Below, piece by piece: positions 1 to 13,600 of a DNA stretch of 64,000 bases (within the stretch, counting starts at the first letter, position 1; every line of letters begins with the position of its first letter). Position numbers and translations under genes: made by a program. Source of the DNA: Antedon bifida (Eukaryota > Echinodermata > Crinoidea > Comatulida > Antedonidae); assembly GCA_963402885.1 (NCBI GenBank), contig OY727094.1, positions 30,506,501-30,570,500 of the forward strand, read 5' to 3'. The notes beneath the pieces were generated by a model. That model was not told the origin of the DNA. It searched no databases and saw only the letters and a program-made list of their open reading frames with translations.

Positions 1-34
1 GTCTAAATGAATTCACAAATGTTTTGTTTTTTAG

Positions 35-106
35 TTGCTGCCATCGTCAAGTCCTCAGCTATTTCAACCTAAAAAAACGAGGTCGTCATCTTCAACTGAT
101 ATGTAG
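35..106 (+). CDS. Possible last coding exon of an upstream gene (partial)
   Basis: A pyrimidine-rich tract ending in TTTTTTAG is followed by 23 open codons and a TAG stop at 104-106. The reading frame gives a serine-rich tail (LLPSSSP..., PKKTRSSSSTDM). An AATAAA-like signal follows at about 126-131. This pattern fits the 3' terminal exon of a plus-strand gene whose body lies before the window. The product is not recognisable from so short a piece. The call is inference from splice and poly(A) signals only and could be chance. Confidence 0.3.
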   Translation: MLPSSSPQLFQPKKTRSSSSTDM

Positions 107-1399
107 AAAACCCCATTTAAAAAGTAATAAAACAACTTTTCCTAAACATATGCCGTTCTCTGTACTTCTGTCAAAATTGTTCATATACACTGGAACCAAA
201 TAAATTAAACATTTCAATAAATGAATCATTTGATTTATTATAATTATAGGCACAACATAACATTTTAATCAATGAAAATACTTGATGTACAATATATTTC
301 GATATTTGTTTACTAGACGTCAAGACAGCTTATACCACTAGAGATCCTGCATTGACCAATTCGTGTTTTTCTTTTGGGCACAAAACCGTCGTTTTTACGC
401 ACGCGCGAGTGATACATCGCCCTCTATAGTACAAACGTTTACTACTTGCGTCCAGTTTGGCAAATTTTTCAAGAAAAACAAATATATTGCACAAAACCAT
501 GAAAATAGACTCTACATTTTGTTTGATAACAATTTTAAAAAACATGTAAAGATTCGGAGAAAGAAAATTTAAGCAAAAAAATAAACAAAAAATTGCTAAA
601 AATGTCTGTAAAATTATTGGCTTCCATATCAAATTGTCAATTCAAATATTTTATATAAATTCATAGGCAAAGAGAAACTCCACACCACCCAGTGATAAGA
701 CTGGAAAATAATTAATTTATGAATGAAGATAAAGACATCTGTGAGAATGTATCATTGTGCTATTATAACACAAATCAATTACATTATTTTGTATATAAAA
801 GTATTCTGATCATATAAACAAAATCTCTTTGTATAAAGCTCTGTCTACACTATCAAACTTGTTTGCCCAAATATGGTGGTGCTATGCCCAAATATGGTGG
901 TGATATATGATATTTTTTTGTCACAAAGTTTGATAGTGTAGACAGAGCTTTAGGAGAGAATTGACAATGTAAAATAGCTATGATCAATATGATTAATTGG
1001 ATTCAAAGCTTTATGAATAAAAAATAATTTACTAAATTAATAGATCAATAAATATCTATATTTTATATAATTTTGTTCATAGTTCATAATAACAACATAA
1101 ATATTTTATTATTCGAAAATGATAAATTCATATTTGCACCATTGAGTCGAGTACTCTACTTTAATTTTGTATCTTAATCAAAAAAAATAAATATAATAAT
1201 TATTATTCAATTGGTATATTATAAATACCATATTTAATATTAAAATGACAATACTACATTATACCTCAACCCAACACTTAGTTATTCCGTTGACAACATT
1301 CAGTTGAAATATAAAAGCTAATACTGTAAACTGTAGTTAAGAAACCACCATGTTGAAGAAATTTAAGTGCAATAATAATAATAATATTTACAAAAATGT
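107..1399. other. Intergenic, AT-rich
   Basis: No coding exon could be supported here. The short open frames on both strands around 330-632 have no recognisable similarity. The only structured item is the small transposon at 836-950. The 3' end of the minus-strand KIAA2013-like gene probably extends into the right part as its 3' UTR. Confidence 0.5.
836..950. mobile_element. MITE family 1, copy 1 (TA-flanked, palindromic)
   Basis: Inverted ends reading AAGCTCTGTCTACACTATC and its complement enclose about 70 bp containing the repeated phrase CCAAATATGGTGGTG. The element is flanked by TA on both sides (834-835 and 951-952), the target duplication of Tc1/mariner-type elements. Seven more copies occur in this window. 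There is no coding capacity. Confidence 0.85.
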
Positions 1400-3238
1400 T
1401 CAAATTGATGAAGAAGTTTTCTTTTTTCTAAATCTTTCTTGAAAAACATTGGAGCAATATTCATTGTAGATTAGCCGGATTAAAAAGAGATGAAATATTG
1501 CAATGAGTATACCAAGAAACACCCAGAATATGACCGGTACATGGATTCCTTTATCATGACCAACTATTAACGGTGCTTCATCCATCGTATGATGGAGGTA
1601 ACGGTAATGAATCACTTTTTTGCGAAGAAATGCTAGGTGATCAGCTTCATGCGATATATACAGAAACGCAGTCATTGGTTCAGTCCATTTTAACGGCAAT
1701 TCTTTTTTGTGACCGACAACAATAGGGTCGTTTTTACACCCTGTTTCACAAGCAAATAGTTTATAATTGTCTTTGATAAAACCATTTGCTTTTATTTCAA
1801 TTGTCTCTGTGTCTCTGTTTATCTTAATATCAATGTCATTACTACCATACTTTAGGTTCCTAATTAAGAGTGATCCTCTGATCTGGTGAGGATCTGCATG
1901 AAAAGACAGGTCTTCTTTGGTGAACTGAGCTCCTAAGAAACTCAATAGCATGGCTTGCATCACACCATCTGCGCCAACTGTCAGCAAACTTTGGCAACCA
2001 CTTTTGTAGAGTGTGTGAAGCCAATGAGATACAAGATCTGATAACTGCTCTTGTTTGTTGACAGATTCCCAAAGAGGATCCATGAAAAGAGTTGGCTGGC
2101 CGTTGTAACAGCTTCCAGGCATATCAAGAGTTTGTAGAAGTTTAGCTCTTTCTAAATCGGACGTTTCAACCTGATACAAAGGAGCTTCCACGGACGAGAG
2201 AATATAGTAAATAATTGTATTGATTAATTCTTGTGAGTGAATGTCATCGTCATTATCAACTAACGGTTGTTCTTGTACAAATTCACCTTTCCAGATATCC
2301 TTCCACGCGTCTGTATGCTCTTTTGCCGTTTCACTAAAGCTCATCTTTTTGAGAGTCAACATGTCCATGCGAACCTTATCAACCAAATCTGACAGATCAA
2401 CCTCAGTGACCTCATGCTTAAGTATTGGTTCCGTGTACTGAACCACAGTTAAGACTTCGATGGTATGCGAGTCATGAGGCTGGACATCAAGACTTGACGA
2501 GATAGTTGAAATTCCAATGGCTACATGAACATAATGATCAGTGGTAAAGTCGCGCACTGTGTGAGTGGCAAATTTTCCTAATATAAGTGTATAATGAATA
2601 GTCTCACCGTTTACATTCACTGATTCTACAGAAGCTTTTGCATCTTTCCAGCGGCTTATATCCAAGCTATGCAATCGAAGAGTGACTGGTTTTGGTGTTT
2701 GATTTTCGATTGATATCTGCTGCATGATAACAGATTTGCGAGTACGATGTGCGAATGAGGTGTGCCGTACAGATACGCAGTCTTTACCGATTGAATAACA
2801 CTGTAAGTGGTGAACGAGGCCACTTTTTGAATGCAACACAGTAGCGCTTTGAGACGTTAATCCTTCTACTTCGGTATTAAGAATCGGATAATACGGAATC
2901 TCAAAGGCCCAAGGTGGATTATGTCTGAGAACAATTCCTCCTGGATTGAAGTAGTTTATTGAAACCCCTATGTTACCATTTCCTATAAACGGCAAGAGTT
3001 TTCGTTCAGATGATTTTGGAGCGTCGAGCACGGAGGCATCATGTTCTTGGCTCCCACTTAGGATGGCAGAGATCTTTGATGTTAGACAGCTCTTTGCACT
3101 AGAATTCCACATGGAACTGTATTCGTAAACATATGGAACGCAGTACATCAGAAGTAAGATGATGAAGAATGACGCTAGGCAAACTCGGCGCCCCCTACCA
3201 GCCGGTATACTATTCTTGATTCGGGTCACGGCATACAT
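1400..3238 (-). CDS. KIAA2013: KIAA2013-like two-pass membrane protein (DUF2152 family)
   Basis: One uninterrupted reading frame of 612 codons. The carboxyl half is closely similar to vertebrate KIAA2013, for example ADPHQIRGSL, YGSNDIDI, KLFACETGC and the tail IFHLFLIRLIYNEYC. A hydrophobic segment near residues 18-34 (SFFIILLLMYCVPYVY in part) and another near the C-terminus suggest a short cytosolic tip, a large lumenal or extracellular domain and a second membrane anchor. I start at the ATG at 3238; an in-frame TTG eight codons upstream is less likely. A possible acceptor (TTTTTAG, then an AG at about 3275) upstream suggests a 5' UTR intron. Length matches the human protein (about 634 aa). 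The molecular function of the family is not established. It is transcribed divergently from UPB1, with 1.4 kb between the starts. Confidence 0.9.
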   Translation of the reverse strand: MYAVTRIKNSIPAGRGRRVCLASFFIILLLMYCVPYVYEYSSMWNSSAKSCLTSKISAILSGSQEHDASVLDAPKSSERKLLPFIGNGNIGVSINYFNPGGIVLRHNPPWAFEIPYYPILNTEVEGLTSQSATVLHSKSGLVHHLQCYSIGKDCVSVRHTSFAHRTRKSVIMQQISIENQTPKPVTLRLHSLDISRWKDAKASVESVNVNGETIHYTLILGKFATHTVRDFTTDHYVHVAIGISTISSSLDVQPHDSHTIEVLTVVQYTEPILKHEVTEVDLSDLVDKVRMDMLTLKKMSFSETAKEHTDAWKDIWKGEFVQEQPLVDNDDDIHSQELINTIIYYILSSVEAPLYQVETSDLERAKLLQTLDMPGSCYNGQPTLFMDPLWESVNKQEQLSDLVSHWLHTLYKSGCQSLLTVGADGVMQAMLLSFLGAQFTKEDLSFHADPHQIRGSLLIRNLKYGSNDIDIKINRDTETIEIKANGFIKDNYKLFACETGCKNDPIVVGHKKELPLKWTEPMTAFLYISHEADHLAFLRKKVIHYRYLHHTMDEAPLIVGHDKGIHVPVIFWVFLGILIAIFHLFLIRLIYNEYCSNVFQERFRKKKTSSSI

Positions 3239-4634
3239 GTTTATACAACTGCTGCCACTCAAATTATTTGTGTTCCTGGTTGCAGAGACTAAAAAATAAT
3301 ATAAATATTAATTGGTAAACATTTTTTTATTTTTATATAGGTCTAGGCCCATAACCAGAAAAATTAACAATATTTACGAAGGTCTCTCAGTCAGTACGAC
3401 AGTGTCCAAATAAAGTTAATTAATAATAAAGTTATGTAATGTAGATTATAATAACTTGGCCCTGCCTGGGCCTTGCTTGGACCAGCTGAGTGAGAGGCAA
3501 TCTATAGCGGGATCCTGCACAGCATGGTAGCGCGCCTCTAGACTAGGTCGTAATTCGACTAGGTACAGGTAGGACCTGTGCTAGCTGTGGGCCCAAAGCC
3601 TAGTCTTATATAGTCGGATCTACCGGCCTAGCTAGTAGTATAACCTATAGCCTACTAGACCCCTAGCTAGCCTAGGCCTAGTAGTAGGCTGGTCCGGGTT
3701 AATAGCCTAACCTCTAGAGTAAACGCATTCGTAAAAACGTTCAAAATCATTACATTACGTTATAAAGTATATAGCTATGCCAAATCCTTTAATACACATG
3801 GTTAATAATGAGCATTTTATGACTTCAAACGTGTGTTTGTTTTTATTAAAAATTATAAATATTAAAAAATCGGTAACGGGACGATTCGGCCCTGAGACGA
3901 TTCGGCCCGGGACGATTCGGCCCGGGACTATTCGGCCCGGGACTATTCGGCCCGGGACTATTCGGCCCGGGACGATTCGGCCCTGAGACGATTCGGCACA
4001 CTTACAATTATCGGCTTTGATATGCATTTATAAGCATAAAATAAGCTTTTTTCCCCAAACTTTATTTTCAGAGAGACTATGGGGTAGCACTACTAGGGAT
4101 AAAGATGCAATAAAGCAAACATTTTGAAAACATTGTCGAAAATAATCATTTTTTAGTCACGCGCGCGATGTAAATAAGTTACGCCCTCTGTTGGCCGCTT
4201 GGCGAATGCACGAAATAAACAAGGTTTTCGAAGTAATAAATTGAATATAAAATTACGTTTTTTTAGTAATTTATTATATACATTATATCAACTTTGTCGA
4301 TATCAATAAAATACGGATTGTTAAACACCTTTAAAAACTTGATAAATAAAAAAAAAATGAATATGAATTTGGTCTAAAGTGAGACGTTTCGGCCCACAAA
4401 GTGGGATGTTTCGGCCCAAAAGTGGGCCGAATCGTCCCACCAAAAGTGGGCCGAATAGTCCCGGGCCGAATCGTCTCAGGGCCGAATCGTCCCTGAACCA
4501 AAAAATCAACGCAACTTCTTGTTGATAGTTTAGCGCCCTCAACATAGGCCTAGATTATTCAACTAGAGGGCGCAGTGCACACGTCAATCATTCTTGTTTT
4601 TGTTGTGGTCTTGAGTTTTCTCCCCTTGAAAGTT
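3239..4634. promoter_or_regulatory. Divergent promoter region between KIAA2013-like and UPB1
   Basis: The start codons of two oppositely transcribed genes face each other across this 1.4-kb gap, so both promoters must lie in or near it. The left half is rich in AGGCCTAG-type words. The right half holds the 628-bp transposon at 3872-4499. No TATA box or other core element could be assigned with confidence. Confidence 0.5.
3872..4499. mobile_element. Non-autonomous 628-bp element with GC-rich repeated ends, candidate 8-bp TSD
   Basis: The left end (about 3878-4000) is a run of roughly 15-bp units reading GGGAC(G/T)ATTCGGCCC. The right end (about 4385-4493) has the same units in inverted orientation, with variants such as GGGCCGAATCGTCCC. 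The outermost bases GGTaacGGGACGATTCGG and GGTtcaGGGACGATTCGG match as inverted repeats. The 8-mer AAAAAATC flanks the element at 3864-3871 and 4500-4507. An 8-bp duplication suggests the hAT superfamily, although an A-rich 8-mer is weak evidence. There is no coding capacity; GRIVPG-type open frames on the minus strand are translations of the repeat. Confidence 0.7.
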
Positions 4635-7600
4635 ATGGCAGCTGAAATAGACAGCGTAGATGCTATCTTGCGTGATAACATTCCCGAAGAAATACGGGAA
4701 AAAGTTCTAACCATTTTGTATGGAAAGAAGGCTAGGTAAATTAAAAGTTTAAATTCCCAATCTCTCACCACCAGAACAGAAATGAATGCATGCCACGTCA
4801 GAATGACCCTGGGCCTGGCCTGGATATCTGGGTCAGCATAGTAGCCTATAATATAGGCCTAGGCCTATTATTAATACTGGTACTGCCTCTCCTGGTAGAG
4901 TCCTGATGAACCTATCCTCCTAATCTAGCCTTGCTGATAAGTAAAACTAATAGACCTTTTGCGATTTTGGTTGTTTTGTATACTCAGTAATTCATCTGTT
5001 CATGATGAAACCAGAATAGAGATATTATAGTTCACTATAATATCTCTAGGATGAAACCTATAATAAGCCTAGAATATAAAGTTATTTTCAATGGTACTTT
5101 ACTTGTCAGTTTTGTTTAAAATGATTTTTCCCCACAATTATTTCATAATAAGATTGTGCAATTTGAATATGTACTAGGCCTACTATTAAAAGAATACAGA
5201 TTATATATTATTACATTACTTTTATCATTTATATATATTTAATAACACAACAAATCAATCTATTTGTGCAAAGGGTTTTAGAGTTACCAGAAGAAGCACT
5301 GCAAGCTTCCAAAGAGAAAGACTTTGAGTTGCGTGGTTATGGCATCGATGCCAAAAAAGAGCAGATGAGGTCTCCTAGAGTTGTCAGGATTGGTGCTGTA
5401 CAGAATAAAATCTTGTTGCCAACAGATGCACCTGTATCAGAACAGGTATGGGTTCAAGGGTCATCTTTTTTGATTAGGTATTATACCTTTTTGGTTAAAA
5501 GACAAATAAATATTCTACTTTGCAAACAAAAATTGGATGCATACAATAACCCAATCATACACCTGTGTAGCGTGATATAGATATTGTTGTGGACTGTATA
5601 CCAAGTATACTATACTAGCCTTTTATTTTATACTGTACCTCACTTTAAGTAAGACAGGGATGATTTATGACAAGCCAACATTCCTAAGAACCCAAAGCTA
5701 TGACCTTATAGATTATTACCATGGAAACCTGCCCTCTCTCTTAGAAGATATGATAATTAGCTAAAGAAACCACACTTCACCTTACTGTTTTAAAGGAAGA
5801 ACACCTATTTTTATTATACGGAATTTACATGATTGAAACAATGTTTAAAGGTTTTAGAAACAACAGAATTATATAGGATCCACAGTCAAGTGAGTAATTT
5901 AACTTTAGTTACTTGTAGTTTCAGTATTATAATTGTAGATTAGAGATTTTATATATATTGATTTAAACCTCACCTAATCTTTGAGGCTATTATAAGGTTT
6001 AAAGTAAAGTAGATTCAATTAGGCATTTCAACTAATAATGATAATGTTGATCGAATGATTTATTGATGATATTGCTGGATTTATTGCATTTTATTATTTA
6101 GAATGTTTATTGTATTCCTTTATAGTTTACACGTTGGAATAAAGTTTGGGAACCATCGCTCTGACCTTTGACCTTTATTTTGTTTCGACGAGTTGAACTG
6201 ACTGGTGAAAATTGCGTTACCGCTGACACGCTTTACGACTCGACTTGAAACGCTAGGCTACACGCAAACAGCAACCAGTACAGATATTGTAGTTAATCTT
6301 GCAGTCATGTGAAAGTGCCAAAATATAAAATGTACCATACTTGCTCGATCAAACACAACATTTGAATAAATCTAATTTACAGGTTTCCATATTGTGTATG
6401 TGTATTGTATTGTGACACAGGGGGCAAAGACCCCTGGTTTAGCACTTCTAAAGGTCTGTCTACACTATATCAAACTTTATGTGTCAACAAAATGTGATGT
6501 GCCCATATATGGACATGATGTCATATCACTACCATATTTGGGCATATCACTACCATATTTGGGCACATCACACTTTTTTTGTTAAACTAGTTGATAGTGT
6601 AGACAGAGCTTAAATGGCCCTCCAACTCTGGGCTGCTCATGCTCTGGGCCTCTAGTGAAATGTTAATAAATACTACTACCTTCCATCCTCTCTTGTTTGT
6701 GTTAATATTAACATTTGGTTTGTCTGTCTTTTGAACCAACTACTAAAACTACTACAGTTAAATTCTTTACCTTCCTATTTTGTTAAACCTCTTATTGGGT
6801 TTTCTTTTGTGTAATGTGTTCATTAATCTCTTTATCTGTTTCCTATTGTCATGTATCTATTACCTACATTGTGTTTTTCGTACACCAATCAATGCATTGT
6901 GTTTTTCTTACACCAATCAATGCATTGTGTTATGTCTGCACAAAAACATGATCACAATGTTATATATCTACTGCCCTCTATATAATTGTCTGCTGAACTT
7001 TATTCAAGTTTTTTTTTATTCATTTACGATACAATACAATATTATTTTTGTCATTTTAACAACGGTGTACAAGTGAAATTTGGTTGGTTGATTTACATTT
7101 TGACTTGCATGCAATTATAAAATGAATGAAAAAAAAATGTGTAACCAATGAATCTAAAGAGATCTTACAAATAAATATGTGAATTGAATGATAAACAAAT
7201 GATTGTCAGCAGCGTTTAGTGTTTTGATTCAGTTGATTCAGTCTACCAGTTTGGCTAAGCTTAACAAATTTATTTATGTTTTATTTATTTAGTTACTTAC
7301 TTTAGTTTTTTTAAATCCTCCTTTTGGTCGTATTAATGTAACAGAGGTTTATTCAAGCGCTTGTGCGATTCCTATAATAAGTTCTCTTTTTTTGTGATTC
7401 TGATATTTTTAAGTCTAAAATTGTGAACACAAGTTTTAATTATTTTGTCATTTTTGTATATTGTTACTGTTTCATCTTTATCAACTTTTTGGTGGAGGTT
7501 TTTATCTCTGTCAGTTGATTTAAAATCAAATATACTGTGAAATAATCAAGCTTCTTTTCTATCAACAGATAGCGTCACTTCATGCCAGAATAAGTGACAT

Positions 7601-10600
7601 TACTGAGACTGCTGCAAAATGTGGAGTGAACATTATATGTTTTCAAGAAGCTTGGAGTAAGTACAACAATTGATAATTAAGATATTCTTAATTAAAACTA
7701 AATTTCAAAGGATAGATATTGAGTAATTATGGTCTTTTGAAACATTTTCTAAAGTGCATCTAGCAATTCTAGTTATTCTTTCTTTGCATTCAACACCTTT
7801 AGATTAGTATTACAGTCAACTCTCCCAATACTCAGAGAAACTCTCCCAATACCGGACTCTCTGAAAACCAGAAACTCTCCCAATACCAGACACTCTGAAA
7901 ACCAGAAACTCTCCCAATACCGGACTCTCTGAAAACGTGAAACTCTCCCAATACCGGACTCTCTGAAAACCGGAAACTCTCCCAATACCAGACTCTCTGA
8001 AAACCGGAAACTCTGCCAATACCAGACTCTCTGAAAACCGGAAACTCTGCCAATACAAGACTTTTCCAAACAGTCCCAAATTCATTTTTACCAATAAAAA
8101 CACATTCCGAATACCAGAGTATTGGGAGAGTCGTATTTATTTGAATTGAATATTATTACGTGTATTCTTTTATTTATAGCAATGCCTTTTGCATTTTGTA
8201 CAAGAGAAAAACTGCCGTGGTGCGAGTTTGCTGAATCTGCTGAGGAAGGGCCTACAACCAAGCTATGCCAGGATGTAAGGTTACCCTTAAGGCAGAATAT
8301 TATTATAAAACTTTAAAAAGTCACTAGATAGTTTCCATTACCAAGGCCTCATTCAAGGATAGTTATAAAATGATTAGATAAAGTTCTGTAGCTTTTATGG
8401 TTGCCTTTTTTTTTTATTATGGAAGGTTTGTGTTTTCAGCTAAGCACAGCACAAATACTGTAGGCCTACTGATCTGCAACAATGTAACAAAGTAATAAAG
8501 TATCTTTTTATTACGTTTTGTAGCTTGCAAAACGTTTCAACATGGTTGTAGTCTCACCAATCTTAGAACGTGACCCAGCTGATGTCATATGGAACACTGC
8601 AGGTAGGTCAAAGGTCACATACCTTCAAATGTATTATCGACTTTTTGTGGTGTTTAATCACTGGCGTGTTCAGGATTCATCGAAGAGAAAAGCTTTCTAT
8701 AATAAGACCACAGTGACACGCATCTTATTTTGGATTTATTTATGAACTATGATGGCAAAATCTACGTAAATTAGAAATTCTGATCAGAAGGAGCCTGAGT
8801 GTTAACTTTGGATACACGACTTTATACGTACTCGTTTTGTCTTGATTCACTCAGTTCTTAACTTAATTATTATTTCTGCTGCTTTTTTAAATAACATATA
8901 TTTTTTTACTATAGTTGTTATTTCAAACACTGGAAAAGTTCTTGGAAAATCAAGAAAGAATCATATCCCAAGAATTGGAGATTTTAATGAGGTAATTTCT
9001 TTCAAGTTAATTTTTTTTTTTAGAGCAAGAAGTAACAGTTGAATAATCAAATTATATTAACATTGTTTCACTGAATTATATTAGGATTATTTTGATTTGT
9101 CAGTTTTACCCAAAGATACGAATTTATGAATTGTATATATAACAAATAATTATTTTTGGCTTTATAGTCTACTTACTATATGGAAGGGAACACTGGTCAT
9201 TCTGTTTTTGAAACACAATTTGGTAAGGCATTCTCTTGTACCTCTTTAATTAAGGACCACATTTTATTGGTCCGCATTTGATGCCAACTCTCTGCTATTA
9301 AGATTTGGAAAACCCTACTGAAAATGCTCCCTAATGAAAACTTGTTATCTTTCTAATGGAGCAGTAACGATTAAATTTTACATGCAGCTTGGAATTACAA
9401 ATTGCAACTTACAAAAAATGTCATACTTTATTCATTTCACGCAAATTCTGAGAGCCTTTATTTATCTTAAGCCAAGATCCACAAATTACTTCTGACAATT
9501 TACTACTATTCTCAATGAAGAATTGCCCTCATTCAGTTGTGTTACATACCACATACCTTTTGTAAAATCCATAGCTCAAAAGTAGAAATTAACTGTCTTT
9601 TATATCATATTGTTAGGTCGTATTGCAGTTAATATTTGCTTTGGCAGACATCATCCGTTGAATTGGCATATGTATGGTATGAATGGAGCGGAGATAGTCT
9701 TCAATCCTTCAGCCACGGTCGGAACTTTAAGGTAGGCATTTGAAATATGACATGAAGAACAAAACTCATTACTACCAGGACAAAATAGAAATAAAAATTA
9801 CCTGAAAAAAAAGAAAGTTTGAAAATAAATCAAGAATTTTTATCAACTAAATATGTGGTAGCTCTCTTGTAACACACTTTAGATGCTGGCCATCTATCTG
9901 TACAATAGAACTATATTCTATAGTAAAGTTGTTAAAGTTTTCCACTTTTTTATTGGTAAGATGTAGTAGAAATCTAACTCATAAAGAATAATTTTGAGAC
10001 CTGTAATTTGTCTTTTCCAAAAATTAAAGTTTTTTACAAGATAAAATGTTTAATCTTGCATTCTCTAATGTTTGCAGTAATGCTGCATAAATGAATGGTA
10101 ATGATTTCTGTGATTATGCATTTTTGTGTGTTTGTTTATTTATTACAGTGACACTGTATTGCTCTTGTTACAGTGATAGTATATTGCTATTTTGCCAATA
10201 TAATTTGTACTGTACTTTATTTTTCTCAAACACTTTGTAATTGATGTTGTACATTGTGCTGCATGAACGCCCTTTTACCTGCTCATAATTTGTATATCCG
10301 ACTACTATTAATTGGAAAGAAACTCAATTGTAACAATAAATATACAATCAATCAATATGTTTTCAAATCCTGTTTTCAAATAATGTGTTGATATGTATTT
10401 TTAAATATTTATAGCTCTACTTAAAAGTAAAATAATTTTTTTGATTTTTATGTACGGCCATTTAAAAAAATATATTTTAGTCTACTCCATAACATTGTTA
10501 TTATACTGATACGGGGGGTCAATGAACTTACTGTAACCTCCTTCCACTCATATATTATACTCTGTACACGTATGTTTGTTTAAATGCATTTAAATGAGTG

Positions 10601-13600
10601 GAAAATAAACGAAACGAAACTATTTTATAATGATCTATAATTTCTTTTATAAATTTCAGTGAGCCAATGTGGGCAATTGAAGCAAGGAATGCTGCTATAG
10701 CTAACACTTATTTTACTGTGGGAATCAACAGGGTTGGAACTGTGAGTTACTTTTCAATTCATTATATCTTTCCTTCAAAATGTTTATATTATGTTGATTT
10801 TGTGAATAATGAATAAAGAAAATATAATTATGTAACTTTAAAGGCTGTGATTACACTATCAAACTTTATGTGAAAAAAAAATGTGATGTGCCAATACATA
10901 GGCACGATGATGTCATATTGCTACCTTATTTGGGCACATCACTTTTTTTTGTCAAACTAGTTTGGTAGTGTAGACAGAGCTTTAAAGCAATCAATTATTA
11001 CAATTTTGTTTTGCAGGAAACATTTCCTAATGAGTTCACATCTGCTGATGGGAAAAAAAGTAAGTTTAATTGATTAAATTATGTTTCATTGATTTTATGC
11101 AGATTTTATCTTTTATGGTCCAGTATTAATAATAGACATTTATACAAGAATTACGCATGATCTCATTCTATTTCACATTTGGAAAACCAGACTTTCGGGT
11201 CACGCCAAGTTGGGAGAATACACTTTATAATAAGAAGAATAGAACTGACTAAAGCTCTGTCTACACTACCAAACTAGTTTGACAAAAAAGTGTGATGTTC
11301 CCAAATATGGAAGTGATATACCCAAATATGGTAGTGGTATGACATCATCATGTCCATATATGGCCACATCACATTTTTTGTAACATTTATAGTGTGGACA
11401 GAGCTTAACATGAACAACTAAAACACACCCTCCAGTAATTTTTAATAATTGTTTTATAATGTTAATTTTTTTTAGGTCACAATCAGATGGGACACTTCTA
11501 TGGTAAGCTTTTGAATTTGTATTGCTTATAAACTCATAAACCAAATACTGTTTTTATTTAGTCTATGTAAGCTCCCCATATTTGTTACATTTATTATTCG
11601 ACAATTAGACAATTAACAATAATTCTTAATTAATGATAACAAATGTCTAAAGTATACATAATTTTTGTTTATGTACAGTGCAGTTTTTTAGAAAAAGACA
11701 TAGTTTTAGTGCTCATTCACATTAAATTAGTATTGTATGTTTTTTGTATGATTTGTATATATGTATGTACTATCCAAAATAATGGAAATGAATGAATATA
11801 CTGCAGATAAACTGTGATAACCACCAACCATTGGAATATAGTCAGTCAGTCATATCTTATTTCTGTACGTTTGTGGTAAAAAACCTGTACCATATGTGTG
11901 AAAGGTACAGACACAAAGCAAAAAAAACCCCAAAATTCAATTTGAAAAAAAGTACTGAATTTGAGTCAACAAGCGGTTAAGGCCAGGGCACCATTTATCG
12001 TACCTAAAGAGTCAACAATATCGGCATGGGTTCTAGGCCGACTCGCTTCTAGTTCTGGGAACCAAATCCGGAGTAGTCATATTTTTAAGCAAGCAAGTGG
12101 ACTCAAGAGAAGACATAACGCATGCATAACTAGTGAACACATATCAATTACCATGGTAACAGCATTCATTTTTAATTAATGCAGGTTCTAGTTATTTGGC
12201 TGCTCCAGATGGAAGCAGAACACCGGTATTTATTTTTGTTTTAAATATTACAATTTTTATGAAATACACTAAAAAAAAAGATAATGACCATCTTAATGGT
12301 CTCATTATATAATGAGCTCAAATAATAATATATGGTCATTTTTAGTAGTTATGCGTATTTCAGTGACAGACAGGCAATAATTTGCAGTGCTCAACATGGC
12401 ATAGATGTTGAGAAGAGAATTATAAAGATCATAGTGTTTGTTGTACAAAGACTTGAGCTACTAATACAAATTCCAACTAGGCTATCAGCATTATGGTCTC
12501 AAGACTAAAACACCTGTGAATGTCACAAAGAGTACTCTAGTGATTGAATACATTTTTTCTTCTGTAGGGATTGTCAAGAGTACGAGATGGACTTTTAGTG
12601 GCAGAGGTTGACCTCAATTTAAGTCGGCAGATAAAAGATACATGGTGTTTCAAGGTGAATAGATTTTGATTTTACATACAAGAACTATGCCGTTCTACAC
12701 TGAATATGCGCACTTTGTGCACTATTCAATGTAAGTGCGTCTATGGTTTTAGATTAAGAATTGTGAATAGTGAAAACGATCTGGTTAGGTGTACCACGAA
12801 CCATTTGTTACGAGATTCAAAGCTCTACACTAAGTGGGAAAAACTCCTATTTTAGTTTGATCTTCCGGTTTTGTATTATTTGTTGTATATATAGTATATA
12901 TGGAATATTTATTCTGAAATAAAGTGATCAAATCAAATCAAATATGCCATATATGTACTATGCCATATCGATACTGAATATGTCCAACATTTCATATGCA
13001 ATATGCTATGTACTATACCATACATTCTTTATGCCATATCTATACTGAACATGTGCACTATTTCATATGCAATATGCTATGTACTATACCATACATTCTT
13101 TATGCCATATCTATACTGAACATGTGCACTATTTCATATGCAATATGCTATACTATACCATACATTCTTTATGCTATATCTATACTGAACATGTGCACTA
13201 TTTCATATGCAATATGCTATGTACTATACCATACATTCTTTATGCTATATCTATACTGAACATGTGCACTATTTCATATGCAATATGCTATGTACTATAC
13301 CATACATTCTTTATGCCATATCTATGCTGAACATGTGCACTATTTCATATGCAATATGCTATGTACTATACCATACATTCTTTATGCCATATCTATGCTG
13401 AACATGTGCACTATTTCATATGCAATATTCTATGTACTATACCATACATTCTTTATGCCATATCTATGCTGAACATGTGCACTATTTCATATGCAATATG
13501 CTATGTACTATACCATACATTCGTTATGCCATATCTATGCTGAACATGTGCACTATTTCATATGCAATATGCTATGTACTATACCATACATTCTTTATGC

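Noticed and set aside
330..632. 100-codon minus-strand frame and an overlapping plus-strand frame
   Set aside because: Low-complexity, AT-driven sequence with no recognisable family.
3239..3262. Eight-codon upstream extension of the KIAA2013-like gene
   Set aside because: It would start at TTG; the first ATG at 3238 gives a normal family start.
3755..4027. Minus-strand frame encoding GRIVPG repeats
   Set aside because: It is the 15-bp array at the end of the transposon read in one frame; the plus-strand reading is equally open.
7773..8103. Minus-strand frames with [12 protein letters not shown] repeats
   Set aside because: Translations of the 34-bp minisatellite in three frames.
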